Made by a program: the position numbers and the translations under genes
Shown here: in pieces, positions 1 to 7,890 of the stretch
Numbering within the stretch: the stretch's first letter is position 1
How the letters are laid out: each line of letters begins with the position of its first letter
Notes under the pieces: generated by a model
Told to the model about the DNA's origin: nothing
Seen by the model: the letters and a program-made list of their open reading frames with translations, nothing else
Database searches by the model: none
Origin: Clostridiales bacterium
Lineage (GTDB): Bacteria > Bacillota > Clostridia > Oscillospirales > Oscillospiraceae
NCBI GenBank assembly: GCA_025757645.1
Contig: CP107216.1
Span: forward strand, 1,177,501 to 1,241,500
Length of the DNA stretch: 64,000 nt
Direction: 5' to 3'

Positions 1-879
1 GATGTAGCGCGAGCGCACGGTCAGCGGCCCTTTTGCCCGCTCCGGCATGGCGGCGTAGGCGAAAAAGACCTCCTTCGCGTCACGCGCATCGTCGAGACTG
101 TTGCGGAATTTACACGCCTCGACATACGGCACGGGGTCGCAGCCAAGGTGCTCGAGCACGCGCATTTTCTCGCCGTCGAGCGCCTCGAGCAGGTTCCAGG
201 TCGACGGCGTGAACGCCTCGTGGTACATGCAGAAGTCGCCGTGCGTGGCCTCGATGCGCGGGATGCTCATCACGGCGCCGACCGTGTGCACGATCATGTT
301 CGGGTTGTGCAGCGCGGCCTCGGCCACGCTCCTGAGATACACAAACGGCGTGCCCAGCCGGTCGAGCACTTCCCGTGCCGCCGGGAGCGCGTTGTGCGGG
401 TAGACGCCGATGGGGTTGCGCACGTTGCGAAAGCCCACCTGAAACTCGCCCGGCGCGCCGATGCGCCCGTCGATGAAGTTGCTCTCCGCCTCGGCGAAGA
501 TGACGCCGTCGGCCGGGTGCAGCCCGAGCGCATAGGCGGTGGAGAGGTAGCCCGGGATCATCAGCAGGATCTGCCCCGGCGTCAGAAACGGCACGACGCG
601 CCGCAGCACGTCCGGGTGGTAGCCCGTCTGCGTGCACAGCAGCACGATGTCCTTGCCGCGCACATCCGCCACGTCGCGCGACAGGTGCGCGATCACGCAG
701 TCCGTGTCCGTGCCGAATTCGTGGATGCGCATCCGGCCGCCGGTCGCGCACAGGTGCGAGAAATTGTCGTCGTGCAGGCTGTGCGAGGTCTTGATGAGCG
801 TGACCTCATGGCCGCGCGCGGCGTAGTCGGCCGCAAGTGCGCAGCCGCTGTTGCCCGCGCCGAGAATGGCAATGTTCAT
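1..879 (-). CDS. Opine/octopine dehydrogenase-family oxidoreductase (C-terminus cut by window edge)
   Basis: The first 293 residues are visible and the frame runs off the window start without a stop. The N-terminus MNIAILGAGNSG is a Rossmann dinucleotide-binding loop. Later stretches such as LHNPNMIVHT and PLTVRSRYI resemble the NAD/NADP octopine/nopaline dehydrogenase family, whose members couple a 2-oxo acid to an amine reductively. Its ATG overlaps the TGA of the upstream ATP-grasp gene (ATGA), so it is the last visible member of the minus-strand surface-polymer operon. Substrate is unknown; in this context it may make or modify an opine-like or amino-acid side group. The family call is fairly firm, the role is inference. 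Confidence 0.75.
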   Translation of the reverse strand, partial: MNIAILGAGNSGCALAADYAARGHEVTLIKTSHSLHDDNFSHLCATGGRMRIHEFGTDTDCVIAHLSRDVADVRGKDIVLLCTQTGYHPDVLRRVVPFLTPGQILLMIPGYLSTAYALGLHPADGVIFAEAESNFIDGRIGAPGEFQVGFRNVRNPIGVYPHNALPAAREVLDRLGTPFVYLRSVAEAALHNPNMIVHTVGAVMSIPRIEATHGDFCMYHEAFTPSTWNLLEALDGEKMRVLEHLGCDPVPYVEACKFRNSLDDARDAKEVFFAYAAMPERAKGPLTVRSRYI

Positions 880-1763
880 AGTGTTTCCTCCATCCTGCGG
901 CCAAAGCGCAGGTCGGTCTCCGGCAGGCGCTTGTTGTCCAGCGCGGCCGCCGGGGTGAATGTCAGCTCACCGAAGCGCACGCCGCGCGGCGTGAGATACA
1001 GATCCACGCGCACGAAGTCAAACGGCTTGCTCAGCCGGTCGGCAATGGCAAAGGCTTCGTCCAGCCCTGCCGGCTTCGGCAGCGTGAAGTCCTCGGGTGC
1101 GGCCTGCGAGTCACGGTTGATGCGCAGGAGCCGGAAGTCCCGGTCGAAGAAATAAAACCTCGGCCAGCCCTCGTCGCGCCCCACGCAGAGCATAACACAA
1201 TCCGCCCGGCCGTGGAAGCAGTAAAATTTATAGTCCTCCGGCAGCGTGCCGTCCGCGCTGCCGATGTACTCCTCCACGAGCAGCTTTTTCTCGACATGGC
1301 GGTACTGGAGCTCGGAGTAATACGCCCAGAACGGCTCGCGCCCCCAGGCGCGCAGCTGCTTTTCGGCGGCGTTCGTGTCGAGCGCGCTTTTGTCCGTGCA
1401 GATGAGGTTGTAGCCGCAGCCGAAGTTCCACTTGACGGCGAAGCGCTCTGGCAGCGCGTCCCAGTCGATGTCCTCCGGCCGGTCGTACACGGCGAGCAGG
1501 CGGTTGAGCGTGCCGCCGCAGCCGCAGCCGTCCACATAGTCGCGCACGCGGTATTTGTCCGCGCACTGGCGCACGACGGGGTCCGTGCCGAAGCGCTCGA
1601 GCTTTTGCTTGAGCAGCTTTTCGTTGAGCGTCTGCGGGTGCTTCAGATCCGGCAGACGGCCGAACTTGCGCAGGTATAACAGTTTGGTGTTCCACCGCGG
1701 CGAGAGGTAGGACAGCCCGGCGTAAAACGCCCGGGTCGCGCGGCGGGTCTTTTTCTTTTTCAT
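876..1763 (-). CDS. TupA-like ATP-grasp ligase
   Basis: A 295-residue protein with a basic N-terminus (MKKKKTRRATRAF). The pattern LNEKLLKQKLERFG followed by CADKYRVRDYV and LVEEYIG is typical of the TupA-like ATP-grasp family, named for teichuronopeptide synthesis in alkaliphilic bacilli. Such enzymes form amide or related bonds on cell-surface polymers using ATP. FAVKWNFGCGYNLIC would be the nucleotide-grip segment and VRVDLYL near the C-terminus a metal-ligand strand. It lies 25 nt after the preceding glycosyltransferase and overlaps the next gene by 4 nt, so it is translated within the operon. The acceptor polymer is not identifiable. Confidence 0.8.
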   Translation of the reverse strand: MKKKKTRRATRAFYAGLSYLSPRWNTKLLYLRKFGRLPDLKHPQTLNEKLLKQKLERFGTDPVVRQCADKYRVRDYVDGCGCGGTLNRLLAVYDRPEDIDWDALPERFAVKWNFGCGYNLICTDKSALDTNAAEKQLRAWGREPFWAYYSELQYRHVEKKLLVEEYIGSADGTLPEDYKFYCFHGRADCVMLCVGRDEGWPRFYFFDRDFRLLRINRDSQAAPEDFTLPKPAGLDEAFAIADRLSKPFDFVRVDLYLTPRGVRFGELTFTPAAALDNKRLPETDLRFGRRMEETL

Positions 1764-1788
1764 GGCGCGGTGCCGCCTTTCTGCGCGC

Positions 1789-2709
1789 TCAGGCGTCCGC
1801 GAGCGCGACGGTGTTTACCGGCTGCGCTGCCGCGGGCTCTGCCGTCTCGGATGCAAGGATCAGCTCCTCGGCCGCATCGAGCGAGTCGAGCAGGCAGTCG
1901 ATGACGAATTTTGAGCGCCGCACGATCGAGCGGTACTCCATCTTCGAGGCCACGTACTGATAGTGCAGCACGGAGATCGACGGGTCGTAGCGCACGACGC
2001 TGCCCTCCTGGCGGCAGATCCAGTCGAGGATCTCCATCTCGTAGTACATGAACGTTTTCGGGTAAAACGGCTCGGGGTGGCGGGCAAGATAGCGCTGCGA
2101 GAAGATCACGCACGAGCCGTGCAGCACGACGCCCTCCGCGGGGCGCGTGGTGTCAATGTGCTGTTTTTTCCGGTTGCGGATCTGCACGAGCCGCCAGATG
2201 GCGGGGCTGTTTTTCTCGCCGCTGCTCAGCAGCAGGAGGATGGGATTTTTGCTGCGCGCAACGCACGCACGCTTGTGCCGCACGCTCTCGAGCGTGCAGC
2301 CGTGCAGCGTTTTCGGGCTCTGGTGAATGCCGGAGAACACCGACACAATGTCCGGCCCGAGCAGGTCGAACGGGTGCTGCGCGTAAATGCGCGCGATCTG
2401 GGGAATGAAGTCGTGCTGCGGGATCTCGACGTCGTTGTTGAGCACGACGGTGAAGTCCGCGTCCAGATGCTCGTACACCCAGCGCGTGCCGACGTTGTTG
2501 CCGCGGGCAAAGCCGTCGTTCTTGCCGTGCAGCAGCACGGTCACGTCCGGGCTCGCGGCGAATTCCTCCGCCAGAACAGCGCCCGTGCCGTTCGGGGAGG
2601 CGTTGTCCACGATGACGATGTGCTTGTCGCCCGCGAGCGCGCGGATGCTCTTGACGCAGCTGCGGGTCGTGTCGATGGCGCGGTAATGCAAAATGACGAA
2701 TGCGGTCAT
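1789..2709 (-). CDS. Family 2 glycosyltransferase
   Basis: A 306-residue GT-A fold protein. It opens with MTAFVILHYRAIDTTRSCVKS, then IVIVDNASPNGTG for the nucleotide-sugar site, GFARGNNVG, and the DXD-type segment VVLNNDVEIP. The pattern matches rhamnosyl- and galactofuranosyl-type family 2 transferases. Its ATG overlaps the stop of the preceding glycosyltransferase by 4 nt, showing translational coupling. The last 25 residues are Ala/Glu-rich and probably unstructured. It should add one sugar to a lipid-linked surface glycan at the inner membrane face. Donor and acceptor cannot be read from the sequence. Confidence 0.87.
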   Translation of the reverse strand: MTAFVILHYRAIDTTRSCVKSIRALAGDKHIVIVDNASPNGTGAVLAEEFAASPDVTVLLHGKNDGFARGNNVGTRWVYEHLDADFTVVLNNDVEIPQHDFIPQIARIYAQHPFDLLGPDIVSVFSGIHQSPKTLHGCTLESVRHKRACVARSKNPILLLLSSGEKNSPAIWRLVQIRNRKKQHIDTTRPAEGVVLHGSCVIFSQRYLARHPEPFYPKTFMYYEMEILDWICRQEGSVVRYDPSISVLHYQYVASKMEYRSIVRRSKFVIDCLLDSLDAAEELILASETAEPAAAQPVNTVALADA

Positions 2710-3575
2710 GGTGTCTGTCCTTTCTGCTGCCGGCGGGCGCGTAGGCAGTTGGCGAGGTAATAGCTCAGGTCATAGGGATTGTGGCTGAGCCGGAAACTTT
2801 TGCGGAAGTGCGCGGCGGCGCGCGCCGGATCGGTCGGGTGGCTGCGCTTGCCGAGACGGCGGTTCATCACGGCGTCGCTGCGCGGAAAGCGTTGGTAGAG
2901 CGCTGCGTGCTTTTCATACAGCCGCAGCAGGTGGGGGTAGGATTTGACGACGGCGGAGATGCTGTCGCCGCCGACCTCGGACTCCACCAGTGCCTCCGGC
3001 AGGTACACGAGTCGGAAGCGCTCGGCCGCCCGGATGGCAAAGTCCCAGTCCTGATAGCGGCGGATGGTCTCGTCGAAGCGCACGGTCTCCCACACGGCGC
3101 GGTGCATGAGCATGGTCTGGGTGCTGGCGCGGTTCTCGGCCAGAAAATCCTCCAGCGCGCGGCCGGGGTGCGGCGCGTGCACGGGATAATAAAACGAGCT
3201 GCCGTTTGCGGCGACGCGGTTCATGCCGCAGTAGCACAGATCGGCCCCGGTGGCCGTGAGCAGATCATACTGCTTTTGCAGCTTGTCCGGGTGCCAGAGA
3301 TCGTCGCTGTCCTGAAAGGCGAGGATGCTGCCGCGTGCCTGTTGCGCGCCGAGATTGCGGGCATAGCACGCGCCGCGGTTGTCGCCGTAGCGCACGTAGT
3401 GCACGCGCGGGTCGGTGCTGCGGTCGAACAGGCGCTCCGTGCCGTCGGTCGAGGCGTCGTCCACGACGATGACCTCGATGTTCCGGTAGGTCTGCGCCAG
3501 CACGCTTGCAATGCACGCCGGCAGCTTGTCCCTGCGGTTATAGGTCGGGATGACGACCGAGATCAGATCATTCAT
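2706..3575 (-). CDS. Family 2 glycosyltransferase
   Basis: A 289-residue protein starting MNDLISVVIPTYNRRDKLP, the classic family 2 N-terminus. Next come IEVIVVDDASTDGTE for nucleotide binding and ILAFQDSDDLWHPDKL for the metal-binding DXD region. RYQDWDFAIRAAERF fits the usual acceptor-side ED/QDWDF motif. It overlaps both neighbours by 4 nt (ATGA), so the pyruvyl transferase and the two glycosyltransferases form a coupled block. The probable role is sugar addition to a capsular or wall polysaccharide; the sugar is unknown. Confidence 0.88.
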   Translation of the reverse strand: MNDLISVVIPTYNRRDKLPACIASVLAQTYRNIEVIVVDDASTDGTERLFDRSTDPRVHYVRYGDNRGACYARNLGAQQARGSILAFQDSDDLWHPDKLQKQYDLLTATGADLCYCGMNRVAANGSSFYYPVHAPHPGRALEDFLAENRASTQTMLMHRAVWETVRFDETIRRYQDWDFAIRAAERFRLVYLPEALVESEVGGDSISAVVKSYPHLLRLYEKHAALYQRFPRSDAVMNRRLGKRSHPTDPARAAAHFRKSFRLSHNPYDLSYYLANCLRARRQQKGQTP

Positions 3576-4420
3576 AGGCTGCCTCCATTCACGGCCGGGT
3601 AGGGGAAAGCCGCGCGCATCTGGCGCTTTTTCTCCTCGACCTGCTCCGGCCGGATGCGCCAGCCGTCCCGGATCTCGGCGATGGCGGGCGCTGCGCTCAC
3701 GCGCAGGTCGCGCGGCGAATGCTGCACGCCATAGGCGGAATAGTAATCATCGAACTTATACCCGTCGCCGAGCGGGCGGTCGGAAAAGACGATGTGCAGA
3801 TTCGGGATGTGGAAGCTGTCGGCCGCGATCAGCCCGTGCAGACTGCTCGAGAGGATGCAGCGGCACTGCGCGATCTCGGTCAGCACGGCGATGGGGTCAT
3901 CCTTGACGTTGATGAACTTCGCGTTTTCGTACCGGCCCAGCAGATCCGTCACGGTGGGGTCATTCAGGTCGCAGACGTGCGGCACGATGCCGATATCATA
4001 CCGTTTTTCGGGCAGCGTGTCCAGCAGCTCGTCTGCGAGAATGCCACCGTCGCCGGTCGGAATGTCGAGCGTGCGGCCGGTCATGCGCTCGACGCTGCGG
4101 CGCGTCAGCTCGCCGCGCACGGCGTGAAAGCGCATGTCGCGCTTGAAAAAGCGTCCGCGCGCATCGTCGTAGTTGATGAATCCGGAGCCCCAGACGTCCA
4201 CGTGCGGGTGCGTCCGGCCGTTGATGCACTGCTGCAGCTTCATGAGCGGATTGCCGTGCAGCTTATACTGTGCCAGACCGCTGCCGATGGCGCACAGGTC
4301 GCCGGTGAGAAACGAGCAGCGCTCGACCCGGTAGCCGAAGCAGCGCTCGATGATGAGCGGGTTGAGCAGATCGCCCATGTTGGCGATGCGGGCATAGTAC
4401 AGATTCAGCGTGTCCGACAT
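3572..4420 (-). CDS. Polysaccharide pyruvyl transferase family protein
   Basis: A 282-residue protein with the start MSDTLNLYYARIANMGDLLN, then LDIPTGDGGILADELL, IGIVPHVCD and CRCILSSSLHGLIAADSFHIP. The SSSLHG(L/P)I segment is a hallmark of the polysaccharide pyruvyl transferase family, which moves pyruvate from PEP onto sugar hydroxyls to form acidic ketals. The ATG was chosen because GGAGGTGA lies 6 nt upstream; an in-frame GTG three codons earlier sits inside that ribosome site. It follows the symporter by 21 nt. Ketal pyruvylation of a surface glycan is the likely role, and could anchor SLH-domain proteins such as the one encoded at 39833. Confidence 0.85.
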   Translation of the reverse strand: MSDTLNLYYARIANMGDLLNPLIIERCFGYRVERCSFLTGDLCAIGSGLAQYKLHGNPLMKLQQCINGRTHPHVDVWGSGFINYDDARGRFFKRDMRFHAVRGELTRRSVERMTGRTLDIPTGDGGILADELLDTLPEKRYDIGIVPHVCDLNDPTVTDLLGRYENAKFINVKDDPIAVLTEIAQCRCILSSSLHGLIAADSFHIPNLHIVFSDRPLGDGYKFDDYYSAYGVQHSPRDLRVSAAPAIAEIRDGWRIRPEQVEEKKRQMRAAFPYPAVNGGSL

Positions 4421-4441
4421 GGCGGTCACCTCCGGGGAAGA

Positions 4442-6031
4442 TCACAGCGCGCGGCTGTAGGGAATGGCATAGAAAAACAGGAAAAACAGGCCCACACACA
4501 GGCCAAATACGAGGTACACCCGCCACAGCCGCCGGTCCTTTCGGCAGGCGGCGGCCTCCTCCGGGCCGGTGGGCGCATCGAAGAGCCGTTCGCGCGCGAG
4601 CTGTTCTGCCTGCGTCGGCGGCCGGAGCGCAGAGCCGATCACCGCGCCGAGGATACTCAGCACGATGCCGATGAAAAACGCATCCGCCCAGACCGGCGGC
4701 GTGATGCCGCGCAGGGCGTAGATCGCCTTCGCGCCCACACAGCCGAGAAAGCCGAGCAGCATCCCGAGATACGCGCCGCAGCGGCTCAGGCGGCGACTCC
4801 ACACGCTGCCGAAAGCCACGAGACTCCACGCGCCCGCGATGACGGTGCCGCCGAAATACATGATGAGGAAGATCTGCGGTGGATTGAGGTAGGCGAGCGC
4901 GAGCACGACAAGACTGACCGCCAGCATCGCCCAGCGGGAGCGGGTGAGCTTTTTGCGGTCGCTTTCGGCCTCGGGCAGAATGTCGTTGACGACGGAAAAC
5001 CCGATCAGCGACAAAAACGTCGACGCCGACGAGATGCCGGCGGCGCTGATGCCGATGAGCAGCAGCATGCCGATGACCGGCGGCAGCACGTGTGTGGCGG
5101 CCCAGATCATGGCCTCGCTGCCCGGAAGGCTGCCGTTGATGTTGCGCACGAACGCGGCGGAAAAGTACAGCGCGATCGTCACGACCATGACGCCCATGGA
5201 CGACCACACGGATGAGCGCAGGACGACGTGCTCGTCCTTTGCCATGAGGTAGCGGCTCGTCTGCCATGGACTGATGGCCACAACGAGCGCCCAGACGATG
5301 CCGTAGGTCACCGCCCAGGCGGTGTTGCTCACGCCGTCAGGATAGAGGTAGTCCGGGTTTCCGGCCCAGGAGAGGATGCCGGGCATGGTGTCGCTGTTGG
5401 CGAGCGCCTCGATGCCGGCGAACCAGCCGCCGCCCGCACGGATGAGAAACGGGACGGCGACGAGCGCGGCCGCGAGAAAGACGAGAAACATGATCGTGTC
5501 CGTCAGCAGCACGCCCGGCGAGCCGGAATAGATCGTGAAGGCGGTGAACGCCAGCCACACGATCACGGCGCACAGGCGGTAGTCATAGCCCGTGATGCTG
5601 CTCATGAGCGTGGCCACGCCCTGAATGGCGCTGAGCAGATATGCGCTCACGGACACGAGCAAAATCACGGCCGAGAGTCGGCGCAGATGCTTCGAGCAGA
5701 AGCGGCGGCCGAAATACTCCGGCAGCGTCGTCACCTCGCTCCGGCGGATGTACCGGCCGAAGAAGCCGGCACCGTAGATATAGCCCGTCGCCTGAATGAC
5801 GCCGACGGTCACGATGCCGATGAAAAAGCCGGAGTAGACCTCGCCCGTGTCGCCGAGAAACGCGCCCGTTGAAAGAAACGACGCGATGAGCGACCCGACG
5901 ATCAGCAGCGTTGGCGCGTTGCGGCCGGAGACGTAGTAGTCGTTCGTATCCTTGACCATGCGCCCCGCGGCGATGCCGACGGCGAAGAACACGACGAGCG
6001 CAGCGAGAATTCCCAGGAAATACAGATTCAT
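4442..6031 (-). CDS. Sodium:solute symporter (SSS family)
   Basis: A 529-residue, largely hydrophobic protein with about 13 apparent membrane segments. The N-terminus (LVVFFAVGIAAGRMVKDTNDYY) leads into SGRNAPTLLIVGSLIASFLS, the usual SSS signature region of helix 2, and LGDTGEVYSG. ISAAGISSASTFLSLIGFSV near the middle matches the conserved SSS sodium-site helix. The family imports sugars, amino acids, pantothenate or organic anions with sodium; the substrate is not readable here. Its ATG overlaps the stop of a 34-residue membrane peptide (ATGA), and a pyruvyl transferase follows. Because bile-acid genes lie upstream on the same strand, bile-acid or taurine/glycine transport is conceivable but unsupported. 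Confidence 0.88.
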   Translation of the reverse strand: MNLYFLGILAALVVFFAVGIAAGRMVKDTNDYYVSGRNAPTLLIVGSLIASFLSTGAFLGDTGEVYSGFFIGIVTVGVIQATGYIYGAGFFGRYIRRSEVTTLPEYFGRRFCSKHLRRLSAVILLVSVSAYLLSAIQGVATLMSSITGYDYRLCAVIVWLAFTAFTIYSGSPGVLLTDTIMFLVFLAAALVAVPFLIRAGGGWFAGIEALANSDTMPGILSWAGNPDYLYPDGVSNTAWAVTYGIVWALVVAISPWQTSRYLMAKDEHVVLRSSVWSSMGVMVVTIALYFSAAFVRNINGSLPGSEAMIWAATHVLPPVIGMLLLIGISAAGISSASTFLSLIGFSVVNDILPEAESDRKKLTRSRWAMLAVSLVVLALAYLNPPQIFLIMYFGGTVIAGAWSLVAFGSVWSRRLSRCGAYLGMLLGFLGCVGAKAIYALRGITPPVWADAFFIGIVLSILGAVIGSALRPPTQAEQLARERLFDAPTGPEEAAACRKDRRLWRVYLVFGLCVGLFFLFFYAIPYSRAL

Positions 6032-6132
6032 TTTTTCCGCCCGTCCCCGCGTTTCGGGCCCGTCACGGCCCGGTAGACAAATGCGGTGATGACGATCCAG
6101 ACACCGAAAGCGACTGAGAGAACAGCTTCCAT
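6028..6132 (-). CDS. Symporter small accessory protein (34 residues, one membrane helix)
   Basis: A short frame starting MEAVLSVAFGVWIVITAF and ending in a basic tail (TGPKRGDGRKK). It has one hydrophobic helix of about 18 residues. GGAGG lies 8 nt before the ATG, and its TGA overlaps the ATG of the sodium:solute symporter (ATGA). Small one-helix partners are known for SSS and NSS family transporters, and this size, position and coupling fit that class. The start, ribosome site and overlap all support a real gene despite the length. It may stabilise or tune the transporter. Confidence 0.75.
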   Translation of the reverse strand: MEAVLSVAFGVWIVITAFVYRAVTGPKRGDGRKK

Positions 6133-6152
6133 ACCGGAACCTCCGTGAGATG

Positions 6153-7208
6153 TTAGTCGAGCTTCAAGAGCACGCGCGCATAGTGGTCGTTATTGACGAA
6201 CGGGCGGCCGTTGAGCTCGTCGAACAGCGGCTGATAGCCATAGCCGTCCGTGACCCAGGCATAGCCGCGGTACTGCGCGGTGTTGAAGCCCGGAATGGTG
6301 TTGGCCTCGATGATGAGCGGGCCGTCCGCGGTCATGGTCACGTCCCAGCCGATGTTGGAGATCTTGCTGGCCAGCGGCACGGCGCGGCGCATCATGTCAA
6401 TGGTCTCGGCCCAGAACGGGAGCTGCAGGCCGGGGAAGGGCACGCCCGTGACCGGGTGCGTATGATAGTCGATGAAATTGTTCTGATCCACGGCGTCCGT
6501 GAGAACGACACCGGTGCGGATGTCGATCATCGCGGTCAGTGCGTCCTGGCAGCCGTTGGAGATGTCCTTTTCGATGGCGGTCGTGAGCACCGGGGCAAAC
6601 AGATACGTCCCGGACGGCGCGGTCACGGTGTAAAAGCGCACGATGCTCACGGCGCCGGGGTTGAGCTGCGCGAGCGTCGGATGCTGCTGGATGTATTCTT
6701 CCACGATGCCGCCGGAATTTGCGCGCAGATACGCGAGTGCGTCTGCCTGTTCGGCCTCGGTCGCTGCCGGGAGGATGCGCACGCCCGTGCCCTGACCCTT
6801 GCAGTTGGGCTTGTAGACGACCTTCCCGGCGTCACCGGCGAGCGCGCGCAGCAGCGCCGCGTCCACGGCGGACGCCTGCACGCAGCGGCGGCCGTAAAAG
6901 TCGGAAAAGACCTTGGAGAAGATGTATTTGTTCATCAGGATCGCAATGTAGCGGCGGTCGGTGAAGTTCTTGCGGAACTCCGCGCGCGTCCAGAGCGTGG
7001 ACATGGTGCGCTTTTGCGCCTCCGTGCGGTCGTGATAGCCGACCCACTCATATTCGTTGAGCGAGATGTGGTTGCGCTTCTTGGCCTGCAGGATGTCCTT
7101 TTCGATCTCGGCGGCGTTCTCGCCGTGCCGGGCAGCGTAATCCGCGGCGAAGTCGCGGATGTATCTGCGTGCGGAGATCCAGCTGCCCAGTGTCCGTTTT
7201 TGTTCCAT
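6153..7208 (-). CDS. Sugar-transfer-associated ATP-grasp protein
   Basis: A 351-residue protein. VVYKPNCKGQGTGVRIL is the glycine-rich ATP-grip loop, GGIVEEYIQQHP the hinge and acidic strand, and NIGWDVTMTADGPLIIEANTIPG the metal-ligand (D, E, N) C-terminal motif. These features match the ATP-grasp group found beside glycosyltransferase genes. A second member of the same family lies 1.2 kb upstream inside the bai arm. AGGAGA precedes the ATG. It is separated from the upstream SnoaL-fold gene by 120 nt holding an 11-bp-stem hairpin, so it may begin a separate transcription unit with the symporter and polysaccharide genes. The ligated substrates are unknown. Confidence 0.82.
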   Translation of the reverse strand: MEQKRTLGSWISARRYIRDFAADYAARHGENAAEIEKDILQAKKRNHISLNEYEWVGYHDRTEAQKRTMSTLWTRAEFRKNFTDRRYIAILMNKYIFSKVFSDFYGRRCVQASAVDAALLRALAGDAGKVVYKPNCKGQGTGVRILPAATEAEQADALAYLRANSGGIVEEYIQQHPTLAQLNPGAVSIVRFYTVTAPSGTYLFAPVLTTAIEKDISNGCQDALTAMIDIRTGVVLTDAVDQNNFIDYHTHPVTGVPFPGLQLPFWAETIDMMRRAVPLASKISNIGWDVTMTADGPLIIEANTIPGFNTAQYRGYAWVTDGYGYQPLFDELNGRPFVNNDHYARVLLKLD

Positions 7209-7294
7209 GTTGCATTCTCCTGCGTCAGATTTGGAGCTTCCTCAGCTTTTCAAAGGCATTCACCGGGGATGCTTTTGAGAAAATGAGGCGGCAG

Positions 7295-7320
7295 GGAAGC
7301 CGCACGAATGTGCGGCTTCC
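7295..7320 (-). terminator. Hairpin between the bai minus arm and the surface-polymer operon
   Basis: Perfect 11-bp inverted repeat GGAAGCCGCAC / GTGCGGCTTCC with a 4-nt loop, just after the stop of the last SnoaL-fold gene. No U-run follows on the minus strand, so it may be a weak terminator or an RNA-stability element. It is the only strong structure between the bai genes and the ATP-grasp/symporter genes. Confidence 0.5.
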
Positions 7321-7328
7321 TCGTTTGC

Positions 7329-7883
7329 TTAGTAGTTTGGTGTGTCCCATTCATCCGGCACCCAGTCCTTGGGTACCATGGTGCTGCGGAAGCTGCCGTC
7401 CATCTCGCGATAGGCCATGCGCAGCTTCTGGATGCGCCACGCACCATCGCTGCCCTTGACAAAATCGTCGCAGTAGACCAGCCAGCCCTGCAGGACCTCG
7501 CTGTCATCATAATAGCACATATGGTCCTCGTATTGGAATACCCCGCGTGCGTGCGTGTCGTCGATCAGCCAGATCATTGGCTGATGGCCCATGTGCATCG
7601 TCTGCATGTCCTTGTTGCACCATTTGGCGTTGCGCGCCTGCAGGAGCTTGTCCTTGACGGCGAGATGGCCATTGAGGTAGTAGCGGAAGTCGTCCGTAAA
7701 CAGCTCCATCACATACTCTTCTTTTTTCATGTCCATGCACCACCAGTAGAAGTACTTGCATTCGATGATCTTCTGGAGCTGGCACAGCTGCTCAGGCGTG
7801 TATTCCTGACGGCGGACGTGCTTGATGACATCGAGCACCATGTCGCGGACTTTGTCCGGGAATGGGATGTTTCTCGTCGCCAT
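7329..7883 (-). CDS. BaiE-like SnoaL/NTF2-fold dehydratase paralogue (possible BaiI counterpart)
   Basis: A 184-residue protein starting MATRNIPFPDKVRDM. It is visibly related to BaiE encoded 1.7 kb upstream: the segment MHMGHQPMIWL aligns with LHQGHNPVIWF of that BaiE. Counting from this start, Tyr46, Asp51, His97 and Asp120 fall at the spacing of the BaiE catalytic residues Tyr30, Asp35, His83 and Asp106. It is about 20 residues longer at the N-terminus. The start lies 7 nt after the stop of the preceding SnoaL-fold gene without a good ribosome site, so coupling is likely. A bile-acid dehydratase with other stereochemistry or position, or a BaiI-type isomerase, is the best guess. Its function is not established. 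Confidence 0.8.
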   Translation of the reverse strand: MATRNIPFPDKVRDMVLDVIKHVRRQEYTPEQLCQLQKIIECKYFYWWCMDMKKEEYVMELFTDDFRYYLNGHLAVKDKLLQARNAKWCNKDMQTMHMGHQPMIWLIDDTHARGVFQYEDHMCYYDDSEVLQGWLVYCDDFVKGSDGAWRIQKLRMAYREMDGSFRSTMVPKDWVPDEWDTPNY

Positions 7884-7890
7884 GGCGGGA

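Noticed and set aside
3719..5215. A 498-residue plus-strand open frame
   Set aside because: It is antisense to the pyruvyl transferase and the symporter, both of which have clear family motifs.
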